Assembly (NCBI GenBank): GCA_964517345.1
Contig: CAZFBZ010000056.1
Location: forward strand, 1 to 8,342
Length of the DNA stretch: 8,342 nt
From: DAISLF01 sp964517345
Lineage (GTDB): Bacteria; Patescibacteriota; Gracilibacteria; Peribacterales; Peribacteraceae
Direction: 5' to 3'
The translations under genes were made by a program, and so were the position numbers. Below, piece after piece: positions 1 to 5,158 of this stretch. The stretch's first letter is position 1, and each line of letters starts with the position of its first letter. The notes under the pieces were generated by a model. The model was not told the DNA's origin, searched no databases, and saw only the letters and a list, made by a program, of their open reading frames with translations.

Positions 1-2
1 AA

Positions 3-101
3 GCGCTCCGCGCGCCAAGCCCCGGCGGCTCCAACGGAAGCCAAGGTATCTGTCACGAGTGTCTGTATCACTTTGTCATGATGGACGCCGCCGGCCACTA
101 A
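3..101 (+). CDS. Possible 3' end of an unidentified plus-strand gene
   Basis: The third forward frame is open from the window edge to a TAA at 99-101, giving about 32 residues that end in GICHECLYHFVMMDAAGH. Its third codon positions are strongly G/C, as in the clear genes of this window, and more so than in the competing first frame, which is open to a TGA at 79-81. A Cys-His-Glu-Cys pair could bind a metal, but nothing identifies a family. With so little sequence either frame, or neither, could be coding. The inverted repeat at 94..112 overlaps the proposed stop codon. Confidence 0.22.
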   Translation, partial: ALRAPSPGGSNGSQGICHECLYHFVMMDAAGH

Positions 102-112
102 CCGGCAGTGGC
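94..112. repeat. Short inverted repeat at the left-edge stop codon
   Basis: GCCACT (94-99) and AGTGGC (107-112) form a perfect 6-bp stem with a 7-base loop. No run of T follows on either strand, so it is not a typical intrinsic terminator. It may end transcription of the gene entering from the left, or be chance in GC-rich DNA. Confidence 0.3.
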
Positions 113-217
113 GCGCGGAAAACCCGGTAGAAGCCAGCACGACCAGAGGAAGCTACACAAAACATCACACACTCATATCCGAGACCCGGCCCCCTCCGTG
201 AAGATTGAGCATGCGAG

Positions 218-235
218 CGCTTCTCGTAAGAAGCG
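218..235. repeat. 7-bp inverted repeat with 4-base loop
   Basis: CGCTTCT (218-224), loop CGTA, AGAAGCG (229-235): a perfect short hairpin. No T tract follows, so a terminator role is not supported. Confidence 0.4.
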
Positions 236-281
236 TGAGTCATGCGAATGCGTTTTCTTGCTCCCAGAGACAAGCTCTCGA

Positions 282-317
282 AGCCAAGCCCGCAGGCGCA
301 GGCTGAGTGGCTTGGCT
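282..317. repeat. 9-bp inverted repeat
   Basis: AGCCAAGCC (282-290) and GGCTTGGCT (309-317) are perfect reverse complements around an 18-base GC-rich loop. It is the first of four closely spaced inverted repeats upstream of the bisphosphatase gene. Confidence 0.5.
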
Positions 318-336
318 CGCAGTCCCTTTAGGGAGT

Positions 337-362
337 CACTTCTTTGTCGCGACAAAGAAGTG
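337..362. repeat. Perfect 26-bp palindrome
   Basis: The left arm CACTTCTTTGTCG (337-349) is followed at once by its exact reverse complement CGACAAAGAAGTG (350-362), with no spacer. A perfect palindrome this long is very unlikely by chance. There is no T tract on either side. It could be an operator for a dimeric regulator, part of a dispersed repeat family, or a structure in the leader RNA of the downstream gene; the sequence alone does not decide. Confidence 0.7.
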
Positions 363-386
363 TCGACCCGGCGTCAGCCGAAACCG

Positions 387-416
387 TGTCGCCCTTCGAC
401 TACGCTCAGGGCGACA
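387..416. repeat. Inverted repeat of the CCTTCGAC...GCTCAGG type
   Basis: TGTCGCCCT (387-395) and AGGGCGACA (408-416) form a perfect 9-bp stem around TCGACTACGCTC. The core, CCTTCGACTACGCTCAGG, resembles intergenic palindromic repeats I recall as scattered in many copies through unrelated bacterial genomes. That identity is from memory of the pattern; only one copy is in this window. It ends 19 bases before the bisphosphatase start codon. Confidence 0.55.
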
Positions 417-435
417 AAAGTGCTATTGTAAGGCC

Positions 436-1374
436 ATGAAAGCCCCCTCCCGCTCCGCCGAACGCGTTTCGCTCAACGCCCATCTGTATACGAACGCGAA
501 GGCACCCGACAAGCTGCGCCACCTGATCCTGGAGATCTCCCGCGCCGCCAAGTACATCCAGTACGCCATCCGCACGACGGAAGCGGGTCTTGCAGGCACC
601 AGAAACCAGTTCGGGGAGGAGCAGGTGAAACTCGATGTCCTCAGCGACCAGACGATCAAGGCGCACCTCATCGAAAGCAACCTCGTCGCAACGTTCATTT
701 CGGAGGAGCAGAAAGATGTGATCGAACTGGAACCCGGCGCGCCGTACTCGGTCGTCTTCGATCCGCTCGACGGCTCGTCGCTGGTCGATGTGAACTTCGC
801 CATCGGCTCAATATTCGGCATTTACGAGGGCGCCGAGATCATCGGCAGGACCTCCCGCGAGCTCGTCGCCGCGCTCTACGTCGTCTACGGTCCGCGCACG
901 CTGCTGGTGTACTCCACGGGCAACGGCGTGCACGAGTTCATCCTGAATGACGTCGGTGAGTTCATCCTGCTCCGCGAGTTCCTGGGGGTGGGGGACACGG
1001 CAAAGAACTACAGCCCTGGCAATCTCTCGGCCATCGCGGACAACCCGGCCTACGGACGCCTTTTGCAGCACTGGATGGATGAAAAACTGACGCTGCGGTA
1101 CTCCGGCTGCATGGCCTCGGACGTGCACCACATCCTGAGCAAAGGACAGGGCGTCTTCACCAATGTCGGCGGCAGCAAGTATCCGCAGGGCAAGCTGCGC
1201 CTCGTCTTCGAGTGCGGCCCGTTCGCGTATCTGGTGGAACAGGCGGGTGGGGCGGCCTCCAACGGCGTCGACGCGATCCTCGATGTGAACATCACCGACA
1301 TCGATCAGCGCACGCCGCTGATCATCGGTTCGAAAAACGAGGTGACGCGCGCCTGCAAGGTCCTCAACGCCTGA
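436..1374 (+). CDS. fbp: Class I fructose-1,6-/sedoheptulose-1,7-bisphosphatase family protein
   Basis: This cytosolic enzyme should remove the 1-phosphate from fructose 1,6-bisphosphate and/or sedoheptulose 1,7-bisphosphate, using Mg2+. It has 312 residues, a usual length. Family motifs: SEEQ with metal ligands Glu90/Glu91, DPLDGSS at 109-115 (Asp109 and Asp112 bind metal), LVYSTGNGVHEF near 157-168, and GKLRLVFE at 252-259 with sugar-phosphate Lys253 and metal ligand Glu259. Several stretches look more like sedoheptulose-bisphosphatase than classical FBPase: GSSLVDVNF after the active-site Asp, YSPGNL (192-197), LTLRYSG (218-224), FTNV (241-244) and the end DQRTPLIIGSKNEV. The ATG at 436 was chosen because homology begins just after it; AAGG lies 3-6 bases upstream. 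A GTG at 307 would add 43 residues translated from the repeat region and is rejected. The TGA stop abuts the stop of convergent gap. The symbol fbp is the generic family name. Confidence 0.92.
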   Translation: MKAPSRSAERVSLNAHLYTNAKAPDKLRHLILEISRAAKYIQYAIRTTEAGLAGTRNQFGEEQVKLDVLSDQTIKAHLIESNLVATFISEEQKDVIELEPGAPYSVVFDPLDGSSLVDVNFAIGSIFGIYEGAEIIGRTSRELVAALYVVYGPRTLLVYSTGNGVHEFILNDVGEFILLREFLGVGDTAKNYSPGNLSAIADNPAYGRLLQHWMDEKLTLRYSGCMASDVHHILSKGQGVFTNVGGSKYPQGKLRLVFECGPFAYLVEQAGGAASNGVDAILDVNITDIDQRTPLIIGSKNEVTRACKVLNA

Positions 1375-2220
1375 TCACTTGATCATCCCGCCGACGCGCA
1401 GGGCCATCTCAGTGACGCGCATCGCGTAGCCCCACTCGTTGTCGTACCAGCTGAGGAGCTGCACGGCNNNNNNNNNNNNNNNNNNNNNNNNNNNNNNNNN
1501 NNNNNNNNNNNNNNNNNNNNNNNNNNNNNNNNNNNNNNNNNNNNNNNNNNNNNNNNNNNNNNNNNNNGCCTTCACGGCGCCGGTCTTGGTGGGAATCACC
1601 GAAAGCGTGGCGGCGCGGGCGCGGCGCAATTCGCCTTCCTCCTGCGGCTTGTTGTCCAGCAGGTTCTGCGATGCAGTGAACGCGTGGACGGAGCTGACGA
1701 GCAGGTGTTCGATGCCGTAGGCCTCGTCCATGACCTTGATGACGGGAGCGATGCAGTTGGTCGTGCAGGACGCATTGCTGACGATGAGATGCCCCGCAGT
1801 GAGCAGGTGATCGTTCACACCCTTCACGACGGTCAGCGTGTCGTCCTTCATGGGCGCCGTGACGATGACGCGCTTGGCGCCGGCCTTGAGGTGCCCCTCG
1901 GCTTCTTCGTGCGTCTCGAAGTGGCCGGTGGCTTCCACCACGACGTCGACGCCGAGTTCCTTCCACGGACACTTCGACGGGTCGCGCTCGCGTACCACGC
2001 GGACTTCTTTGCCGTTCACGGCGAAGTGATCGCCGCGTACCTCAATGTCAGCCTTCAGGCGGCCATGCAGCGAGTCGTACTTGAGCAGGTACGCGCGCAT
2101 ATCGCTCGTCGACGAGGCGTTCACGCCGACGACCTCGACCTGGTCGGCGTAGTGTTCGATGAACTGGCGGTGCACATTGCGGCCGATGCGGCCGTACCCG
2201 TTGATGGCGATCTTCAGCAT
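1375..2220 (-). CDS. gap: Glyceraldehyde-3-phosphate dehydrogenase, GapB-like, interrupted by an assembly gap
   Basis: Type I phosphorylating GAPDH, interconverting glyceraldehyde 3-phosphate and 1,3-bisphosphoglycerate in the cytosol. The nucleotide-binding motif INGYGRIGRN is at 6-15, catalytic Cys152 in SNASCTTNC, and its His partner His179 in SSVHAFTASQ. The C-terminal block SWYDNEWGY lies after the gap. Residues 34-36 read Asn-Ala-Ser where NAD-specific enzymes have Asn-Asp; the lost Asp holds the adenosine ribose. From memory, Bacillus subtilis GapB, the NADP-dependent gluconeogenic enzyme, has the same motif. The loop after LLDN is 2-3 residues longer than usual. There are 217 residues before the Ns and 30 after; the family norm of about 335-340 implies roughly 90 residues are missing. 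The ATG at 2220 directly precedes the Rossmann fold and lies 4 bases after the mraY stop; an upstream GTG at 2235 is less likely. Probably translated with mraY. Confidence 0.95.
   Translation of the reverse strand: MLKIAINGYGRIGRNVHRQFIEHYADQVEVVGVNASSTSDMRAYLLKYDSLHGRLKADIEVRGDHFAVNGKEVRVVRERDPSKCPWKELGVDVVVEATGHFETHEEAEGHLKAGAKRVIVTAPMKDDTLTVVKGVNDHLLTAGHLIVSNASCTTNCIAPVIKVMDEAYGIEHLLVSSVHAFTASQNLLDNKPQEEGELRRARAATLSVIPTKTGAVKXXXXXXXXXXXXXXXXXXXXXXXXXXXXXXXXXXAVQLLSWYDNEWGYAMRVTEMALRVGGMIK
1468..1567. other. Assembly gap of exactly 100 Ns inside gap
   Basis: One hundred unknown bases replace part of the GAPDH catalytic domain between TKTGAVK and the SWYDNEWGY block. The round number is the usual placeholder for a scaffold join of unknown size. 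The flanks stay in frame across 100 Ns, so the true length must leave remainder 1 on division by 3. Family length suggests about 270-275 bases, for example 271 or 274. Confidence 0.97.
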
Positions 2221-2229
2221 GAGCTCATG
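2218..2229. repeat. 12-bp palindrome at the mraY-gap junction
   Basis: CATGAGCTCATG is a perfect palindrome that includes the gap start codon and the mraY stop codon. On the minus strand it also creates an ATGA overlap with the mraY stop, but that ATG is out of frame with gap. It may simply reflect the short overlapping signals needed here; a tiny hairpin over the start codon is possible. Confidence 0.45.
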
Positions 2230-3613
2230 ATACACAAGACGCTGTCTCCATCAACGAGATGGGGGCAGGAACCGGCATATCGCGTTTTGGCAGATAGATG
2301 CCATAAAGCCCGACGATGATGCCCAGGATCGCGCAGAATGCGCCGATGATCCACAGACGCATCGTCACCTTGCTCTCGCCCCATTCCAGCGCCTCAAAAT
2401 GATGGTGGATGGGCGCGGCCCGGAAGACCTTCTTGCCGCCGCGCAGACGCTTGCTGGTGAGCTGGATGATGACGGAGAGCATCTCGATAACGAAGACAGC
2501 GCCGACCAGCGGCAGGACAAGCACGTGGTCGGTCATGAGCGCGATAACCCCGAGCGTACCGCCCAGAGCAAGCGCACCGGTATCGCCCATGTAGAAGAGG
2601 GCGGGCGGGACGTTATGCCAGAGGAACGCCGCGATGGCTCCGGCCGTCACCGCGCAGAGGGCGGCAAGAACCGTGAGGCCGCTGACGTAGGCGAGAATGC
2701 TGAACGAACCGAACGCGATGACGAGAAGGCCGCCTGCGAGGCCGTCGAGGCCGTCCGTGACGTTCACGGCGTTGGCCGTTCCCACGATGATGAAGACTGC
2801 CATCGGGAGGTACCATAGGCCGATAGTGACCGGGCCGATAAACGGCACGAAGACGGTGTTGTAGTCGAGCTTGAAATAGAACCAGAGCGCGGCTCCGAGG
2901 CTGATTGCCAGGAGCGAGAGAATCTTTGGCAGGACGCCCAGGCCCCGCTTTTTGCCCTGACGGATGAGCACGCGCCCCACGGCGTCATCGATCACTGCGC
3001 CGCCGAATCCGAGCGCAAAGAGTACCAGCAGGAGGCCGGCCGCGAGCAGCGGCAGCGTCAGGAAGCCGAAACTGCCCTGCACCGAGCTGGAGAGCTGATC
3101 CACATGCCCGCGCCCGAAGATGACGTACAGCAGCACGGGCGCGAGGACGATCATCGCGGCCAGCAGGAACTTGCGGGCGCGCGGCATGAAGCTCTTCAGA
3201 CGTTCTTCGTTCGTGCCGACGATATTGATGTAATCGTCGATGGCGCCGAGAATGCCGAGCGCGACCATCACGAAAAGCGGCACGTAGACCTCGCCGCGCT
3301 GCAGGAGTGAACTCTCCACTGCGCCCGTGAAGGACAGGAAGCGGGAGAACAGGACTGTCAGCACGATGGAACCCCAGATGAGCAGACCACCCATCGTCGG
3401 AGTGCCGAATTTCTTCTCGTGGTACTGCCGAAAAATCGTGGCTTCGCTGCCGTCGACCGCCTGCACGCGCAGCTGCTTGCCGAGCTTGTTCTTGCGCAGG
3501 AACGAGATGAACCACGGCGTGAGCGCGAGACCCAAGCCGAAGGCGAAAAACGAGTAGAGCAAAATCGGCAGGAGCGAGAGCTCAGGCCGGACGTGGAGTA
3601 TGGTGTCAGACAT
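2225..3613 (-). CDS. mraY: Phospho-N-acetylmuramoyl-pentapeptide-transferase with internal duplication
   Basis: Multi-pass inner-membrane enzyme that transfers phospho-MurNAc-pentapeptide from UDP to undecaprenyl phosphate, making lipid I, the first membrane step of peptidoglycan synthesis. Family motifs in order: HEKKFGTPTMGG (65-76), GAIDDY (123-128, Asp126/Asp127), NAVNVTDGLDGLAGG (281-295), YMGDTGALALGG (341-352) and PIHHHFE (401-407). At 462 residues it is about 100 longer than E. coli MraY. The excess lies between the first Asp-Asp and the GL...K motif (224-230): two extra hydrophobic helices (about 149-166 and 184-204) and a second GAVIDD (205-210). The two segments align as a likely tandem duplication. 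The extra helix pair would preserve topology. ATG 3613 begins the natural N-terminal helix; no Shine-Dalgarno is visible. It lies 39 bases after dnaB and just before gap, not in the usual division and cell-wall cluster. Confidence 0.96.
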   Translation of the reverse strand: MSDTILHVRPELSLLPILLYSFFAFGLGLALTPWFISFLRKNKLGKQLRVQAVDGSEATIFRQYHEKKFGTPTMGGLLIWGSIVLTVLFSRFLSFTGAVESSLLQRGEVYVPLFVMVALGILGAIDDYINIVGTNEERLKSFMPRARKFLLAAMIVLAPVLLYVIFGRGHVDQLSSSVQGSFGFLTLPLLAAGLLLVLFALGFGGAVIDDAVGRVLIRQGKKRGLGVLPKILSLLAISLGAALWFYFKLDYNTVFVPFIGPVTIGLWYLPMAVFIIVGTANAVNVTDGLDGLAGGLLVIAFGSFSILAYVSGLTVLAALCAVTAGAIAAFLWHNVPPALFYMGDTGALALGGTLGVIALMTDHVLVLPLVGAVFVIEMLSVIIQLTSKRLRGGKKVFRAAPIHHHFEALEWGESKVTMRLWIIGAFCAILGIIVGLYGIYLPKRDMPVPAPISLMETASCVS

Positions 3614-3626
3614 GCGCAGAGCTTAC

Positions 3627-3646
3627 GTCAAAAGAGACATTTTGAC
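3627..3646. repeat. 7-bp inverted repeat between dnaB and mraY
   Basis: GTCAAAA (3627-3633) and TTTTGAC (3640-3646) are perfect reverse complements around a 6-base spacer and fill half of the 39-base gap between dnaB and mraY. On the minus strand it lies 14 bases upstream of the mraY ATG. The weak A/T-rich stem and lack of a following T run argue against a strong terminator; a regulator site or chance are alternatives. Confidence 0.45.
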
Positions 3647-3652
3647 CACCGC

Positions 3653-5038
3653 TCACTCGTCGTCGTCGCCGCCGTGCCGCGAATGGGCTTTATCCACGTC
3701 GTAGAAGCGCATCTGCTCGCGCTTGAAGTGCAGTTCCACACGGCCGGTAGGGCCGTTGCGGTGCTTGCGTATGTAGATATCGGTCATGCCCGGGCGGTCG
3801 CTGTCTTCTTCGTAGTAGTCCTCGCGGTACATCATCAAAACGATATCGGCGTCCTGCTCGATGGAACCCGAGTCGCGCAGGTCGGAGAGCGCGGGGATGT
3901 TGCCGGGACGCGTTTCGACGGCGCGGGAGAGCTGTGAGAGCGCAAGCACCGGAACGCGCAGCTCGCGGCCGATCTGCTTGAGCGAGCGCGAGATCTCGGA
4001 GATTTCCTGCACACGGTTGCCGGCGTAGTTGTTGTTGCCTGTGCTCATCAGCTGGAGGTAATCGATGATGAGCAGGTCGAGGCCATGTTCCATTTGAAGG
4101 CGGCGCGCCTTGGCGCGAAGCTCGGGCATGGACGAGGCGACGGAATCGTCGATGAACAGATTGGCCTTGTTGAGCTCGTCCATGATCGGGCCCATGTTCT
4201 GGAAATCCGTGTCCTCGAGTTTGCCACGCTGGAGCTTCCAGGAATCGACACCGAGCATGGAGGCGAAGAGGCGGTCCACCAGCTGCTCTTTGCTCATTTC
4301 CAGCGAAAAAATGCCGACGGTCTTGTGATGCTTGATTGCCGCGTTCTGCGCGATGTTAAGCGCCAAGCTGGTCTTTCCCATGCTGGGACGGGCGGCGAGG
4401 ATGACGAGGTCGCTGGGCTGCAGGCCCGAGAGTTTCTGATCGAGCGCCGCGAATCCGGTCGGCACGCCCTTCACGTTATCGCCGTCGGGGGACTCGTGCA
4501 TCTCGGCGAACTTCTCGTAGCGCGCATCGAGCACCTCGCGGATGTGCACGAACTTCTCCTTGATGAACGTGTTGGTGATCTTGAAGATCGCCTTCTCGGC
4601 TTCGTCGAGGAGCTCGGCGATCGGGCGCCCTTCCTCGTAGCCGAGGCCCGCAATGCGCTGACCGGACTCGATGAGGCGGCGGTGCACGGCCTTGGTTTTG
4701 ACGATCTGGCCGTACTGATAAATGTGTGACGACGTGGGGATGCTCGTGGCGAGTTCGGCGAGGAACGCGCTGCCACCGATGTCCTGGATCTTCTTGCTGT
4801 CGGCGAGCTTGGCCGTGACCGTGACGAAGTCAATCGGTTCGTGCTGCTGGTAGAGTTGATGGATCGCGTCGTACACGAGCCGGTACGTCGGATCGTAGAA
4901 ATCCTCCGGCACCAGCAGGTCGGAGACTTTGATGATCGCCTCGGGATCGAGCAGCAGCGCTCCGAGCACCGTCCTCTCTGCTTCCGTGGAGTGCGGCTGG
5001 CCCTGAAGGATCGATGCTGTGGTCGGGAGTGCGGTCAT
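3653..5038 (-). CDS. dnaB: Replicative DNA helicase DnaB
   Basis: Hexameric helicase that unwinds DNA ahead of the replication fork using ATP and interacts with primase. The 461-residue product has the usual length and layout. The N-terminal helical domain starts at HSTEAERTVLGALLL (16-30). The RecA-like C-terminal domain has Walker A ARPSMGKTS at 216-224, FSLEMS at 244-249, Walker B LLIIDYLQLM at 322-331 (Asp326), ALSQLSR at 366-372, LRDSGSIEQDAD at 387-398 and KHRNGPTG at 425-432. No intein interrupts the Walker motifs. The tail is acidic (GGDDDE). ATG 5038 is chosen because it precedes the conserved N-terminus closely and has GGAG three bases upstream; an in-frame ATG at 5080 would add 14 residues encoded by the tandem palindromes at 5051..5072 and cannot be excluded. 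It follows the Nudix gene and precedes mraY. Confidence 0.97.
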   Translation of the reverse strand: MTALPTTASILQGQPHSTEAERTVLGALLLDPEAIIKVSDLLVPEDFYDPTYRLVYDAIHQLYQQHEPIDFVTVTAKLADSKKIQDIGGSAFLAELATSIPTSSHIYQYGQIVKTKAVHRRLIESGQRIAGLGYEEGRPIAELLDEAEKAIFKITNTFIKEKFVHIREVLDARYEKFAEMHESPDGDNVKGVPTGFAALDQKLSGLQPSDLVILAARPSMGKTSLALNIAQNAAIKHHKTVGIFSLEMSKEQLVDRLFASMLGVDSWKLQRGKLEDTDFQNMGPIMDELNKANLFIDDSVASSMPELRAKARRLQMEHGLDLLIIDYLQLMSTGNNNYAGNRVQEISEISRSLKQIGRELRVPVLALSQLSRAVETRPGNIPALSDLRDSGSIEQDADIVLMMYREDYYEEDSDRPGMTDIYIRKHRNGPTGRVELHFKREQMRFYDVDKAHSRHGGDDDE

Positions 5039-5050
5039 GGACTCCAGAGT

Positions 5051-5072
5051 GTACCCGGTACGCACCCGGTGC
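5051..5072. repeat. Two abutting 11-bp palindromes at the dnaB start
   Basis: GTACCCGGTAC (5051-5061) is followed directly by GCACCCGGTGC (5062-5072). Each is a perfect palindrome about a central C, and both share the core ACCCGGT, so they are also direct repeats with an 11-base period, about one helical turn. They begin 13 bases upstream of the preferred dnaB ATG (5038) and fall inside the reading frame only if translation starts at 5080. Consistent with a regulator bound side by side on one face of the DNA, or with a leader hairpin. Confidence 0.55.
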
Positions 5073-5080
5073 AAAGACAT

Positions 5081-5158
5081 TGGTCAGTAATCCCGAAGTG
5101 TGGCTTCTTACGTGAGGTAAATGTGGATAACGTGTGGAACAAAATTTGCGTGATAATA
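5081..5158 (-). promoter_or_regulatory. AT-rich dnaB upstream region with DnaA box
   Basis: This gap between the Nudix stop and dnaB is clearly richer in A and T than its surroundings, above all at 5141-5158. It carries a perfect DnaA box (5122-5130) and two further TGTGG motifs on the plus strand, TGTGGCTTC (5099-5107) and TGTGGAACA (5133-5141), which match the box only in part. The dnaB promoter probably lies here, but I find no well-spaced -35/-10 pair; TATTAT near the Nudix stop is the best -10-like element on the minus strand. Confidence 0.4.
5122..5130 (-). promoter_or_regulatory. Perfect consensus DnaA box
   Basis: The minus strand reads TTATCCACA, exactly the high-affinity DnaA box of E. 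coli. It lies about 84 bases upstream of the preferred dnaB start. One isolated strong box suggests DnaA acting as transcription factor on dnaB rather than a replication origin. Confidence 0.55.

Larger units (their letters stand above)
102..435. other. Intergenic region rich in inverted repeats
   Basis: I see no convincing gene in this stretch. Several short frames are open on both strands, but none shows a recognisable protein. What it holds is a series of inverted repeats: 218-235, 282-317, 323-334 (TCCCT TT AGGGA), 337-362 and 387-416. The last four follow one another closely and would fold into consecutive hairpins if transcribed with the bisphosphatase gene just downstream. CATGCGA also occurs twice (210-216 and 241-247). 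No strong promoter pair is visible; TATTGT at 424-429 is a poor -10-like match close to the start codon. Confidence 0.5.

Noticed and set aside
108..431. Plus-strand open frame of 107 codons upstream of the bisphosphatase
   Set aside because: Arg/Ser-rich product crossing several palindromes, no ribosome site and no recognisable motif.
307..435. Upstream GTG start extending the bisphosphatase by 43 residues
   Set aside because: The added residues are translated palindromes and repeats, basic and low in similarity to any FBPase N-terminus; ATG 436 gives the usual length.
102..435. CRISPR array or small tRNA-like gene
   Set aside because: The repeats differ from each other and are inverted, not regularly spaced direct repeats; no cloverleaf or CCA end could be drawn.
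1468..1567. gap as a broken or frameshifted pseudogene
   Set aside because: The short length comes from the N placeholder; both flanks are in frame and keep all visible catalytic residues.
1684..2319. Plus-strand open frame opposite gap
   Set aside because: Antisense shadow of GAPDH, rich in Asp/Val/His with no recognisable domain, and it runs past the gap start into mraY.
5081..5158. Replication origin
   Set aside because: Only one perfect DnaA box and a short AT-rich patch; no box cluster, no dnaA or dnaN nearby, and genes on both sides are transcribed in the same direction.
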